Source: Thinopyrum elongatum (lineage: Eukaryota; Streptophyta; Magnoliopsida; Poales; Poaceae). Taken from it: a stretch of DNA of 64,000 bases. This document shows positions 24,422 through 36,700 of this stretch, in pieces. The notes beneath the pieces are model-generated. The model made no database searches. It worked only from the letters and a program-made list of their open reading frames with translations, and was not told the origin of the DNA. The stretch spans positions 728,120,135 to 728,184,134 of the forward strand of contig CM022298.1 in NCBI GenBank assembly GCA_011799875.1, in the 5' to 3' direction. The first letter of the stretch is position 1, and every line of letters starts with the position of its first letter. A program made the translations under genes and the position numbers.

Positions 24422-26739
24422 AGTTGGTATCAGAGCCGACTGCCTGTAGGAATCCCCCTTCCAACTCCTTGGCCGAAGTTGAGTCTAGTCAATGAAAAAC
24501 CGTTTTACTAACATGGCTATGCGGCTTACGGGCCCATGTCGCCAATGGGTTGTATTAGGATCTTTTACTCCTCGTTTATACTCTGGGACTCTGATCTCTC
24601 TTCTATTCTGGTTAAAAGATTTTCCTAACTCTAACTCTAAGTTCTCGTAAATACTTTCTCCCGGAGAGCCCCTCACTCCTGATGATTGCTTGGTGCACTA
24701 GAAGATTCTGAAGATACTCTCCGATGTTTTCCCGAGACCCTTGTGCCCTTCGCCGTTGTGATCCCTACCACCGATAAATCCTTATGGGTAACTATCTACA
24801 TTGTCGTTCATACCTTCATCCCCAGTTGCTCTTGTTATTACAAGATACTTTGAAATACTATCTGATCTTCCGATAATCCTCTTCAGCTATTGCTCTGCAA
24901 ATACTTGTCTGCTTGCATTATGGATACTTTCCATATGTATGGCAATATTCAGTAGTATCATTTGTCATCTTTATTTTGAACATTTGATTCGATATGATTG
25001 TGAATGCTTGAAATCATCAATCACAGTTAGAATTCTTCCCTTCGGCTTAGACGTCACCCCGGACATGAGCTGGTGTTCGACAAATCAAACCTTGATTGAT
25101 TGTCAATCTATGTCTATTCAACTTACTTGTCTTTGATCAGAGCCTCTGCTTCTGATCCCCCGTTTTGGAAATCATAATTCCTTTGCATTTGAGCTTGGTA
25201 TTAGTCAGTTGTTTCTATAATCTGAGCTCCTTGCATTCTTTCTTCTTCTTCTGGTTGAGTACCGTTGCTCACATCAGATCCCTTGTGGACCACCAGATCC
25301 TTTGTTGGGATTTATCCAACAATGTCGTTCTTATTCAGTAACCTTGTGAGCCTTTCCTCGGATACATAATGCCTTTGGTAAATTATGTCCCCCACTCTTG
25401 TCAACCATACTCTACTTCCAGGCTTGAGTTATTTACTCGTGAAGTTTGTGGTATATGTTCCTAAGATGCCCCGATGGGTTGAATCTATGTCTTCCCTAAA
25501 TCCGTGTGAACTCGAAAGTTATGCGGGTTATGCTCTACTGGATTTTCGTCAGGTAAAATTTCAATGCTACAACTTCTTCGAAAGCGAGAAGTGAATGGAA
25601 AGTTGTGCATTAGAGAAGTGGGAGTCAACCTTGAACCTCTGTGTTCATGTACATGGACCCGATATGGAACTTATCATGGAAGCTTCTTGTAATAATAATA
25701 GTCCCCTTGTGATAAGTTCATCTTGTATCTATATTTGGCATTTGCAACCATGGTTCCGACCATATTGTTCTTCTTTGATCCCATTTCCCAGACAAGTTGA
25801 AGTACTTGACTTCCGCAGATCATTTCACCTGTCCAACCTCTATTCTGCTCTACCCTCGAGTATTACCCTCTGGTATTTCGAGAATACCACGGAACTGCAT
25901 AACTTCTTATGAGTTCTTCATCAACTATTATTTCTCGCGGATTCCAAATTTTCCACGGGTTCTGAGTTGTTAGTCACTCGAGAACACCGATAACTGATTC
26001 GAGTCTACACTTTCCTTTCCATTGTTTTGTTTAACCTTTCTTGTAACCTAACATATCTGAGCAATGATAATTCCCTTCTTATGTAAACACCTCGGTGTAC
26101 AAACTCTGTCAGTAAGACCTTGTTACTATTGTTGAAGACATTCCGGTAGCCACCGATGGACGAGAACTTTGCCTATTGGTCCGCCTCATCTTAACGAGCA
26201 AGAAAATGGTTCTCTTAGTCCCTCACCCTTGGTACCAACGTTGTTGCCAACATAACTGACAGGTTGTCCTCTGACCGGCCTTGCTATCATGACCATGCAA
26301 ATGTTAGCAACCTTCCTGCTTTTAACCCACATGGTGTGCCCATAACCCACAGTTCCACAGGATCGAAACCTGACTCTCTTGTACATCCCTGTTTTACAAA
26401 ATTGTTTCTCGCGCTTGGCTTCGTATGTACATCATGAGCCACCCACCTAGTGATCTATTCTGGTATCAGACGCAATGCTTATTCCCATTGCTATGAACCC
26501 CTTTCACCCTCTGTTTCAGGCAACGAACGATTGCCTACCCAGTTGAAGCTTCTTATTGCACCTCCTTACCTTGCTCTCGACGTCTTGCTTTAATTTCGAC
26601 TCGAGACGTGCCTCTATGCCACGTTCACTGAGATAGCCCCCAGGTACCTATTTTGTGTTGAACTCCATCCTTCCCGAGTCTTTCCCCCTTCCTCCAACCC
26701 TTAAATCTCGGGACGAGATTTCTTGTAGTGGAGGAGATT
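24422..26739 (+). repeat. F2 internal domain, copy 2, with PBS and PPT
   Basis: Begins AAGT then TGGTATCAGAGC (24425-24436), complementary to the 3' end of initiator tRNA-Met, and ends with the polypurine-like GTGGAGGAGATT right before the LTR at 26740. The 2.3 kb between contains no recognisable retroviral-type protein domain. Several short frames are shared with copies 1 and 3, but indels break them differently, arguing against coding. Confidence 0.75.
24425..24436 (+). other. Primer-binding site (tRNA-iMet type)
   Basis: TGGTATCAGAGC, three bases after the LTR end. The same motif follows the LTR ends at 29853-29864, 47616-47627 and 58220-58231, which fixes the LTR 3' boundaries in F1 and F2. 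Confidence 0.85.
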
Positions 26740-29700
26740 TGTAACACCCCCAGTGTCATACTATAGTAACCCACTATGATTAAAGCTGATCGTTTTTCTA
26801 AACAGTGCTTGATCAACTTCGATTCAAATATCATTTGAGATTCCTCTTTGAAATGAAATTCAATTTGCAAGTGAGATATGGAGTTGCACCAAAGTTGCTG
26901 CAAAATAGTTCATCATTTAACCAAAATTCCATAACATTTAATTGTTAAGGAAAACAACATCACCTAAGAGCTAAGATGGACTGTAGCAATTATTACAATC
27001 CCATTTCAGCATTTTAAAGTGTTATTCTATTTGTGAAAAATGCAAATGGATTCCTCTGGCCTCCAAACTTTTTGTGGCACTGCGTAAAAATACAAACTGT
27101 TTAATAGGCTAAGTCCCACATTTTTCTCAGCTCTTTTGGTTACCCTATGCCTGCGCCCGATAGCCCGCCGTGGCTGGCCTCCTGGGCCATTGCCAACGGG
27201 GCCCCACACCCCCTGTTAATGTTAAAAAAATATTTATAATATATATTAATAAAATTAATTAGTTAAATGATTAATTAACTTAATTAAATAATCTTAATTA
27301 ACCTAATGAACTAGATTAGTTAATTTAAATTAGTAATTAGCTAGATGTGTCAATGACAGGGGGCCCCACCCCCTGATGACCAGTCAAACGTTGACTGGTC
27401 AACTGGGACCCCCTGGCCCATCTGTCAGCCTCTAGTACACTTCTGTGTACGCAGAGCTGGGTGCACCTAGCATTTTAGTCTTTAATTTCGAATTAATAAT
27501 AAATCCAGAAAATGTTTAAATCTTTGAAAATTGTTATAAAATAATCTGTAACTCTAATGAAAATACTTTGTACATGAAAGTTGCTCAGAACGACGAGACG
27601 AATCTGAGCACGTGGTCTGTTCGTCCGCCACACGTCTCTAGCATAGCGAACATGCAACCGTCCCCTCTCTTTCATTTGTCCGAAAAATGCCTAACCTCGG
27701 GAAAACTTTCCCGGATGTTATCCTCCTTCGCCGGTATCGTGTAGCACCGCGTTAGAACGCCCCAAGCCTTGCGTGTTACACCGTTATGCATCTGTGTTGC
27801 ATCTGTTTGCCTTATATTTACTATTTTTTCCGCCTCTTCTCTCCGGTAGACCCCGAGACCGCTGCTGATGCCACTGTGATCGACTACGTCACCGATGACC
27901 CTTCTTCCCTTTCAGCGGAGCTTCCAGGCAAGCCCCCCTTTGATCATCCCGATATCGCCCATTCCATTCTCTCTCTTGCTTGCATTAGATTTTGCTACTA
28001 TAATTGATTGCTCCTATTCTGATGCATAGCCTGCTTTTGTACCTGCTATTGTTACCTACCTGCTTATCCTTAATTGCTTAGTATAGGTTGGTTGGTGATC
28101 TATCAATGACCCCCACCTTGTCCTTGTTGCCCCTGCTTCATCATCGACGACTCGATCAACGTGATCGACGACCAGAGCCCGACACCTCACATCACATCAC
28201 GCCCCTTTTGTTGCTTGACTCTGTAGAGCTACTATCGAGTGCCGAGGGTGATACCTCATAACGCACTCCTGATGATAACTTTGTAGTGTAGTTATTCAGT
28301 CGTGGTCATCGAGGGTGATTCCTCCTTCACCATTCCCGATACGACTCTATCGTGCAACACCTCAAGTGTGAACCTTGAGGGTGATTTCTCATACGTTCAG
28401 CTTGATGATTACATCATGTGGAATCCACCGAGGGTGATTCCTCGGGGTTTCCCCCTTGATGTTTGGACACACGGTTACCTTGACTTTACTTGAGACCTTT
28501 GTGAAAGTCGGGCGGGCCCGGAGAGCACCCGCAAGATAATTACGTGGCACGGCCGGGCATTCTGGGCCCTTGCCGTAAGTCCACGAGACAGGGCGACGGG
28601 GTCATATCGATTGTGAGTCTTTGCTCGTCTCCACAAGCTACTAATACACTAATGGTTTGGGTATTTGTTCTGAGTTGGCCTCTGGCCTTTACGCACTAAC
28701 CACCACGTGGGAATAGTTATGGGCCTCGGTGTCGTAGTATCAACCGAAGCTTTGTCAGACGTCCAGTTCAGCATTGTGGCCGGGATGGATCGTGCCATCC
28801 AGGCAGAGGTGGTGCTAATATCCCCCTGCGCACAACGACCCGGAGTTCAACGGGCAATGGGCCCAAGACCCCGGAGTGCTTAGGATGTAGACCGGCGGGG
28901 ACCTCTCTGCTGAGCCTAGGTAGGGCTGCGACGTGTTGATCTTCCGAGGCTGGGCATTGACTCAGAAAAGTGTGTCTGGCCAGAGTAATCATGCGTGTTG
29001 GGTAACGTGGTGCACCCCTGCAGGGAAGATTATCTATTAATAGTCATGTCCATGGTAACGGACGTTCAGACTTGTATCCTGATCTATTATAACTAGAAAT
29101 GGATACTTGAGATATGTGATGGATATGTGGCTCTGGGATTGCTTCCTCGCAGGGAGTCGAGGAAGGATCTCTGGTCATTAAGGTTACAACATGCTTGTTA
29201 ACTATTAAATTGCTATTCTTTACTCTTCTGAATGCTGCAAGATGCTTGGAGCTGCTTGAAGATGCTAATCTTCGATAGGCTAAACCTTCCCCTCTATTCT
29301 GGCATTCTGCAGTTCAGTCCACAGATACAACCCTTCTATTTGATACCAATGCATATTTAGTATAGATCTGATGCTTGCGAGTACTTTGGATGAGTACTCA
29401 CGGTAGCTTTGCTACCCCTTTTCCCCCTTCTTTTTTCTTTCCGGTTGTTGCAACCAGATGGTGGATCCCAGGAGCCAGATGCTACCCCTGACAGCTACTA
29501 CTACTACCCGGAGGGTGCCTACTACTACGTGGAGACCGCCGACGACCAGGAGTAGTTAGGAGGTCCCAGGCAGGAGGCCTTGCCTCTTCGATCGTTGTTG
29601 CTTTTGTGTTTGCCTTCTTAAGGCATCCTTGTTTAACTTATGTCTGTACTCAGATACTGTTGCTTCCGCTGACTCTTGTGTATCGAGCTATGTATTCGAG

Positions 29701-29849
29701 CCCTCGAGGCCCTTGGCTTGTAATATAAAGCTTGTATTATTTTTGATTTGTGTCTAGAGTTGTGTTGTGATATGTTCCCGTGAGTCCCTGATCTTGATCG
29801 TACACATTTGCGTGTATGATTAGTGTATGATTGAATCGGGGGCGTCACA
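26740..29849 (+). repeat. F2 third LTR, complete, 3110 bp
   Basis: TGTAACACCCCC at 26740 to GGGGGCGTCACA at 29849, uninterrupted. It is the best reference for F2. The GC-rich block of the other LTRs is largely replaced by an AT-rich stretch (27220-27350). It keeps the exon-like blocks, the four GAGGGTGAT motifs (28244, 28311, 28377, 28430) and the hairpin at 29379-29399. Confidence 0.85.
27850..29555 (+). CDS. Candidate spliced small ORF inside the F2 LTR
   Basis: Inferred from sequence only. Block 1, 27850-27927, follows a polypyrimidine tract and CGGTAG and ends CTTCCAG before GCAAGC (a GC-type donor). Block 2, 29458-29555, follows GTTGCAACCAG. Joining them gives one frame: 25 codons rich in Asp/Glu (ending AELP), then a junction Asp, then a tail with DSYYYYPEGAYYYVE and DDQE-stop. 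The F1 copy (56072-57915) and the F3 copy (52655-50874, minus strand) have the same phases and the same ending although nucleotide identity is modest. No upstream start exon is proven; in this LTR the GC-rich block where one might lie is missing. Function unknown; no database family comes to mind. Confidence 0.45.
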
Positions 29850-31094
29850 AGTTGGTATCAGAGCCGACTGCCTATAGGAATCCCCCTTCCAACTCCTTGG
29901 CCGAAGTTGAGTCTAGTCAATGAAAAACCGTTTTACTAACATGGCTGTGCGGCCTACGGGCCCACGTCGCCAATGGGTGGTATTAGGATCTTTTACTCCT
30001 CGTCTATACTCTGGGACTCTGATCTCTCTTGTATTCTAGTTAAATTATTTTGCTAACTCTAACTCTAGGTTCTCGTAAATACTTTCTCCCGGAGAGCCCC
30101 TCACTCCTGATGATTGCTTGGTGAACCAAAAGATTCTGAAGATACTCTCCGATGTTTTCCCGAGACCCTTGTGCCCTTCGCTGTTGAGATCCCTACCACC
30201 GATAAATCCTTATGGGTAACTATCTACATTGTCGTTCATACCTTCATCCCCAGTTGCTCTTGTTATTACAAGATACTTTGAAATGCTATCCGAACTTTCG
30301 ATAATCCTCTTCAACTGTTGCTCTGCAAATACTTGTCTGCTTGCATTATAGATACTTTCCATATGTATGGCAATATTCAGTAGTATTATTTGTCATCTTT
30401 ATTTTAAACATTTGATTCGATATGTTTGTGAATTCTTGCACTCATCAATGACAGTTAGAATTCTTCCCTTCAGCTCAGACGTCACCACGGGGATGAGCTG
30501 GTGTTCGACAAATCAAACCTTGATTGATTGTCAATCTATGTCTATTCAACTTACTTGTCTTTGATCAGAGCCTCTGCTTCCGATCCCCCATTTTGGAAAT
30601 CATAATTCCTTTGCATTTGAGCATTGACTTACTCAGTTGTTTCTATAATCTGATCTCCTTGCATTCCTTCTTCTTCTTCTGGTTGAGTATTGTTGCTCAC
30701 ATCAGGTCCATTGTGGACCACCAGATCCTTTGTTGGGATTTATCCAACAACGTCGTTCTTATTCAGTAACCTTGTGAGCCTTTCCTCGGATACATAATGC
30801 CTTTGGTAAATTTTGTCCCCCGCTCTTGTCAACCATACTCTGCTTTCGGGCTTGAGTTATTTACTCGTGAAGTTTGTGGTATATGTTCCTAAGATGCCCC
30901 GATGGGTTGAATCTATGTCTTCCCTAAATCCGTGTGAACTTGAAAGTTATGCGGGTTATGCTCTACTGGCTTTTCGTCAGGTAAAATTTCAATGCTACAA
31001 CTTCTTCGAAAGCGAGAAGTAAATGGAAAGTTGTGCATTAGAGAAGTGGGAGTCGACCTTGAACCTTTGTGTTCATGCCCATGGACCCGATGTG
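29850..31094 (+). repeat. F2 internal domain, copy 3, truncated
   Basis: PBS at 29853-29864, then the same internal sequence as copies 1 and 2 up to ACCCGATGTG at 31094, about half of the domain. The 3' half and any further LTR are missing. Confidence 0.8.
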
Positions 31095-31379
31095 TTCATG
31101 CCCATGGACCTCGTCACCGCGTGCTCCCAATGCACTAATGGGATTTGGATATGTGATCTGAGTAGGCCTCTGGCCTTTTATGCGCTGACCACCACGCGGT
31201 AATAAGTATGGGCACTCTGCATCGTATGTTTCTTCCGAAGCTCCTCAGATGTCAGTAGTTGTGCGGCGAGCGCCGGGTTGGACTGGGAACGCCAGACTGT
31301 GTATGCAGGGGGCTAGGTTGGCTCACCGGCCATGTTCGCAATGCGTAGGAGTGCGAAGGGCTATGGGCCTAAACCCTGA
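31095..31379 (+). repeat. Junction filler and resumed F1 first LTR
   Basis: 31095-31110 repeats TTCATGCCCATGGACC, which also stands at 31072-31087 in the F2 internal domain: a short filler copy at the deletion junction. From 31110 the sequence matches the F1 LTR (56886 onward, TCGTCACCGCGTGCTCCC). The F1 bases corresponding to 56541-56885 are absent. At 31379 it breaks into the Copia element. Confidence 0.75.
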
Positions 31380-32297
31380 ACGACAATCGAGATCAAGAGG
31401 TGCAGATTTGGGCCATAGATGGGCACCTTGCGATTGTAGACCGCAAACTGAAGCTCAACCCACATGATATGAGAGATGTCCAATGGCTGGGTAATTTGAC
31501 GGCGCGCCTCCTCACAAAGAAGCATCATATCCACGAGATAAGCATCACCTTATCCTTGTCGCCAACGCGCGGAAAGAGCGTGTTGCGGAAGATTCGATGC
31601 ATGACGTCCAGGAAGGGATTGATCACCCATGACTGTGAGCCATTTGCCAACCTCTTCTCCACAAGGAACGGTTGAAGCTTGTTCTTGTTGGCGGACTCAG
31701 GATTGGCGTGTGGACGGACACCAACGGGCACATCGAGCCCCTCATCACGGACATGCAGCATCTCCATGAATTCCTTCCAAGTAGCAGACATCCTCCTCCC
31801 ATTAGTCATCCAAGTCATAGTCCGCTCCCTATCCGTGTGGAAGTGGACGGAAGCAAAGAACTGTGCCACGAGCTCCGGGTCAAAGCCCATGTGGAAAGTG
31901 ATGAAGTCTTCAATGCCAAACTGCTCTACCAAGTCCAAGGCCTCACCAAAGTATGCCCGGTCCTTCCTCAGATGAGTCATATCAATCCACTGCATAGGAA
32001 CATATATGTTGTGCTTGGACTTGATGACATCGATGTAAATGAGATTCTGCTGCTTGGTCCAGAACAACTCATTCCCTTTGACAGTCTCACGAGGCTTCAC
32101 ATAGGGGTTGAGCCTCCTTCGAGTGATGAACTCGGCTAGAGGCATCTCATCCATGCCCATATTTGGCTCCTTAAACTTGCTAGCTGTGGACTTGACGTTG
32201 CGTTGGGGGGTGGAGCCCTCGGGTGCTTCTTGGTTGCGAAGCCACTTGGAGCTTGTGTCGCGGCTATGATTCGAGCGAGGGACATTGGAGCCACCAC
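31380..32297 (-). pseudogene. Extra ORF downstream of Copia pol, truncated
   Basis: An exon probably begins at 32297 after TGTCATAG (3' splice site); a leader with ATG candidates lies at 32800-32900. The frame encodes KGNELFWTKQQNLIY, YVPMQWIDMTHLRKDRAYFG, FASVHFHTDRERTMTWM and NKNKLQPFLVEKRL, typical of the plant transposon protein family often annotated as a putative plant transposon protein or retrotransposon ORF1. A TGA near 31525 interrupts it; the frame family continues (ITQPLDISHIMWVELQFAVY) to 31380, where the element is cut. Its role is unknown. Confidence 0.7.
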
Positions 32298-32399
32298 CTA
32301 TGACACAAAGCACAAACACATGAGAAGGACGAGAAGGATCAATGCAAAGACCAAAGCCGAAACACACGAAACACATAGAAATAACATTGGGTAGTCGCA

Positions 32400-33611
32400 C
32401 CAAGGTAGTTTAGATGTCAACGGTAGTACCTCACCACTAAGCGGAAATAAACGTTTACATCCGCTCTAGCCGCGGTAGTACTGCGCCGGGATGGCACGGT
32501 AGTACCGCGCCTAGAGCGGAAGTAAAATTTTACTTCCGCGCTACGAGCGGTAGTACCGCTCCAGAGGAATGGTAGTACCGCACGAGGCGGTTGCAGCCAG
32601 AGCGGTAGTACCGCACGGAATGCGCGGTAGTACCGCACGGATACAAAGCAGCACAGAACAGATCTAGGCACATCCGCAACTTTGGATCGGTACTACGGTT
32701 CATCAAAATTACCGTGTGGCAACATACCAAATAGCATCTCTACTGAACTACTACTCTCCTACATCCTCCTCTTGCAAAGACTTGGCCAAAAATCTCAAGA
32801 ACAACATGCATCTCCCCAAACCCTAAAAGCAAAACTACGAGGCAAAAAGAGAGGGATTTGGGGAGAAACCTTGTTCCATGGCAAGAGGGCGAGGTGGGGA
32901 TCGATCCCACCGGTCGAAATGTGAGGAGAGCGGCCGGAGACGGAGATTCGTCGAGGTCCTCCGGCGCCGTTCTTGGGCAGGAGAGAGAGAGAGACGAGGT
33001 TGGGTATGGGGGAGTTGAACTCCCCCTGCCCGCTCTTGACCCCCACCCGCTCGCGACGGCGTGGTAGTACAGCGGGTCATCGCGGTAGTACCGCCCGGGC
33101 GAAAGTACCGCACACAGGGCGGTAGTACCGCTCTTCCAGCGGCAGTAAAAAATTACTGCCACGATGGAAGCGGTAGTACCGTGCCGCGGATGCTCCAGTG
33201 CGTACACAGAGCAGCCCATCTCCTGCGGTAGTACCGTGGCTTGCCACGGTAGTACCGCAAACCCAAGAAGGTGCATGTTTCGACAAAACAGAGAGACACG
33301 GTCTTTGCAAAGCAACCTTCAAGCGACCGGACACGCAAACAGGCACACACACGAGGCAAACCAAGCACAACCACAGCTCAACAAGAAGGCAAAAGACAAC
33401 AAGGAACAAGCACAATCGAAAACCTCTCGAGAGGAGAGGGCGGTGGCCGAAGCCACCTATGTTTGAGTCAATTGGTATGGCACCGCGAAGAACTATCCTT
33501 GGGCCCATGACCAAAACTCGTCTTTGAAGCACAAGTACCATCAAAAATGGCTAATGTGAAAGAGTTGATCAATTTATGCATAATGGGGGAGGGAGAGTTC
33601 ATTGAGAGAAC
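32400..33611 (-). repeat. Copia 3' region with GCGGTAGTACCGC palindromes
   Basis: Between pol and the extra ORF. About 13 copies of GCGGTAGTACCGC and variants lie at 32424-32650 and 33060-33260. The middle part (32760-33050) looks like a leader with CT-rich stretches and an ATG on the minus strand. A purine run TAGGGGGAGTG near 33610-33620 (minus strand) could be a polypurine tract or a relic of one. I find no convincing coding frame here. Confidence 0.6.
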
Positions 33612-33793
33612 AACACTCCCCCTATGTCCATGCCTACACCTAAACAAGACATCAAGATGAGTATGGTGGGGTGTGCAAGGGTTCAAGCCACATTGCTCGA
33701 ATCAATGATATTTAGCTCATGCCTTAACTTGCGAAATCTTGCTTCATCCAAGGGCTGCGTGAAGATATCTGCAAGGTTATCATGAGTGTTGAC

Positions 33794-36700
33794 TTAGTTG
33801 AGCTCGATCTCCCCTTGCCTAATATGATCCCGGATAAAGTGATACCGAATTTCAATATGCTTCGTCTTGAAGTGTTGCACCGGGTTGAGAGTGATCTTGA
33901 TGGCACTTTCATTGTCACACCAAAGAGGCACTTTGTCACAAATGACACTGTAATCCTTTAAAGTTTGCCTCATCCAAAGAAGTTGAGCACAACAACTACC
34001 GGCGGCCACATACTCTGCTTCGATGGACGAGAGAGACACACAACTTTGCTTTTTAGAAGACCAACTCACCAAAGAGCAACCAAGAAATTGGCAACCTCCG
34101 GAAGTTGACTTCCTATCCACTTTCTCTCCCGCCCAATCCGAGTCCGAAAAGCCCACAAGGTTGAAGTTTGCTCCTCTTGGGTACCATAGGCCAAAGTTTG
34201 GGGTATGAGCCAAATATCGAAAGATTCGCTTGACCGCCACATAGTGGCTTTCCTTAGGTGCGCCTTGAAACCGTGCACAAATTCCCACACTCAAGATGAT
34301 ATCCGGTCTAGATGCACAAAGGTAAAGCAAGGAGCCTATCATCGAACGATATACCTTTTGATCCACCGCTTTACCATTGGGATATATGTCAAGTTGGCAT
34401 TTGACGGGCAATGGAGTGGAAGCCGGCTTGACATCGCTGAGCTTGAATCTCTTGAGCATGTCTTGAGTGTATTTGGCTTGGTTGATGAAGGTTCCTTCTC
34501 TTCTTTGCTTGATTTCAAACCCGAGAAAGAACTTCAACTCTCCCATCATGGACATCTTGAACTTTGAGGTCATGAGAGCGGCAAATTCCTCATTGAAAGC
34601 TTTGTTAGGGGAAACAAAGATAATATCATCAACTTATAGTTGGCATACAAACAACTCCCCTTTGACCTTCTTAGTAAAAAGAGTGGGGTCGATTTTCCCA
34701 ATTTCAAACCCACGATCTTGCAACAACTCGGTAAGGTGCTCATACCACGCACGTGGGGCTTGTTTAAGGCCATAGAGTGCCTTATCAAGTTGGTACACAT
34801 GATCGGGGAAATAGGGATCCTCGAACCCCGGGGGTTGTTTGACATACACCAACTCATTAATAGGACCATTAAGAAAAGCACTCTTCACATCCATTTGTTG
34901 CAACTTGAAGTTATGATGAGAAGCATAAGCAATCGACAAACGAATAGATTCAAGGCGAGCAGCGGGAGCAAAGGTTTCACCGTAGTCGATACCCTCGACT
35001 TGGGAGTAGCCTTGTGCCACCAAACGAGCCTTGTTGCGAATGATAATTCCATGAGCATCTTGCTTGTTCTTGAATATCCACTTGGTTCCAATGACATTAT
35101 GGTTCCCCGTTGGCCTAGGCACCAATCTCCACACCTTGTTGTGCTCGAAGTTGTTGAGTTCTTCATGCATGGCATTGAGCCAATCCGGATCCTCGAGCGC
35201 CTCATAGACCTTTTGGGGTTCAACACAAGAAACAAACGGGTGATGTTCACAATAGTTTGCTAATTGTCTACGAGTGCTTACCCCCTTTCTCAAGCTTCCA
35301 AGAACATTCTTCATAAGATGATCTTTGGTAGTGAGCTTGGATGCAATCTTAGCGGCACGACGCTCCAATTCCTCCTCGAGAGAGAGTTGAGGAGCGGTAA
35401 TTTGATCATTGTGAGCGTCGATATGAGCTTGATCTCGATCTTGAGCTTGCTCTTGATCTTGAACTTGCTCGGTGGTAAAAACTTGACCTTGGGCATGATT
35501 TGGTGGTTCACCACCATTTTGAGGTTGATCTTGCCCTTGATCTTGTTCATTTGGTTGAGGGCCTTCACTTTGTTCTTCGGAAGCGTGTGGGTCTTGGGTT
35601 GGTGATGGTTCCACTTGAGTGGAACATTGTCCTTCTCCTTCGGCCACAAGGGGTTCCTCAATGGGAAGGATGTGACCAACACCCATTCTTCTTATGGCTT
35701 GGGGAGGAATTTCATCACCTACATCACAAGTACCACTTTGCTCCACTTGGGAGCCGTTATTCTCATCAAACTCCATGTTACACGTCTCCTCAATGAGTCC
35801 GGTGGACTTGTTGAGGACACGGTAAGCATGAGAGTTTGTAGCATAACCAACAAATATGCCCTCATGAGCTCTAGCCTCAAATTTAGACAAACGAACACCT
35901 TTCTTGAGAATGAAACACTTACACCCGAACACCCGGAAGTACTTGAGGTTAGGCTTGTTACCGGTGAGTATCTCATAAGGAGTCTTCTTCAAGCCTTTGC
36001 GGAGATAGAGCCGATTGGATGCATGACAAGCGGTGTTGATGGCTTCGGCCCAAAAGTTGTACGGAGACTTGAACTCCGCCATCATGGTCCTTGCCAGATC
36101 CATCAACGTCCGGTTCTTCCTCTCCGCTACACCATTTTGTTGAGGGTGTAAGGAGCAGAATATTGATGCTTGATCCCCTCATCACTAAGAAACTCATCCA
36201 AGGTGTAGTTCTTGAACTCGGTGCCATTGTCACTTCTTATCGTCAAGATCTTTGCATTGTGTTGGCGTTGAGCTTCATTTGCAAAGTCGATGACAGTTTG
36301 TTGGGTCTCGCTCTTCCTCTTGAAGAAATATACCCAAGTGTATCTTGAATAATCATCCACAATCACCAAGCAATACTTTCTACCCCCAAGACTATCAAAG
36401 GATGGAGGTCCAAAGAGATCCAAGTGAAGGAGCTCCAAGGGCCTCTTCGAGTAGATGATAGTCGTGGGAGGGTGAGCCTTCTCATGTAGCTTTCCTTCGA
36501 TACAAGCACTGCAAGCACGATCTTTGGCAAAACTACTTTTGTTAGTCCACGGACATGGTCCCCCTTGAGAAGACTTTGCAAAGATCTCATATTGACATGG
36601 GCTAAACGGCGATGCCAAAGCCAACCCACGTCTACTTTAGCCATTAGGCATGTCGCGGTCTTAGTGGGTCTCTCCGAAAAGTTAATCACATAAAGACCAT

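Noticed and set aside
24425..24436. Possible tRNA gene at TGGTATCAGAGC motifs
   Set aside because: Only 12 bases match the 3' end of initiator tRNA; the rest of a cloverleaf is absent. These are primer-binding sites.
33271..33527. Short plus-strand frames opposite the Copia 3' region
   Set aside because: Antisense to the element, no conserved motif, overlapping in three frames.
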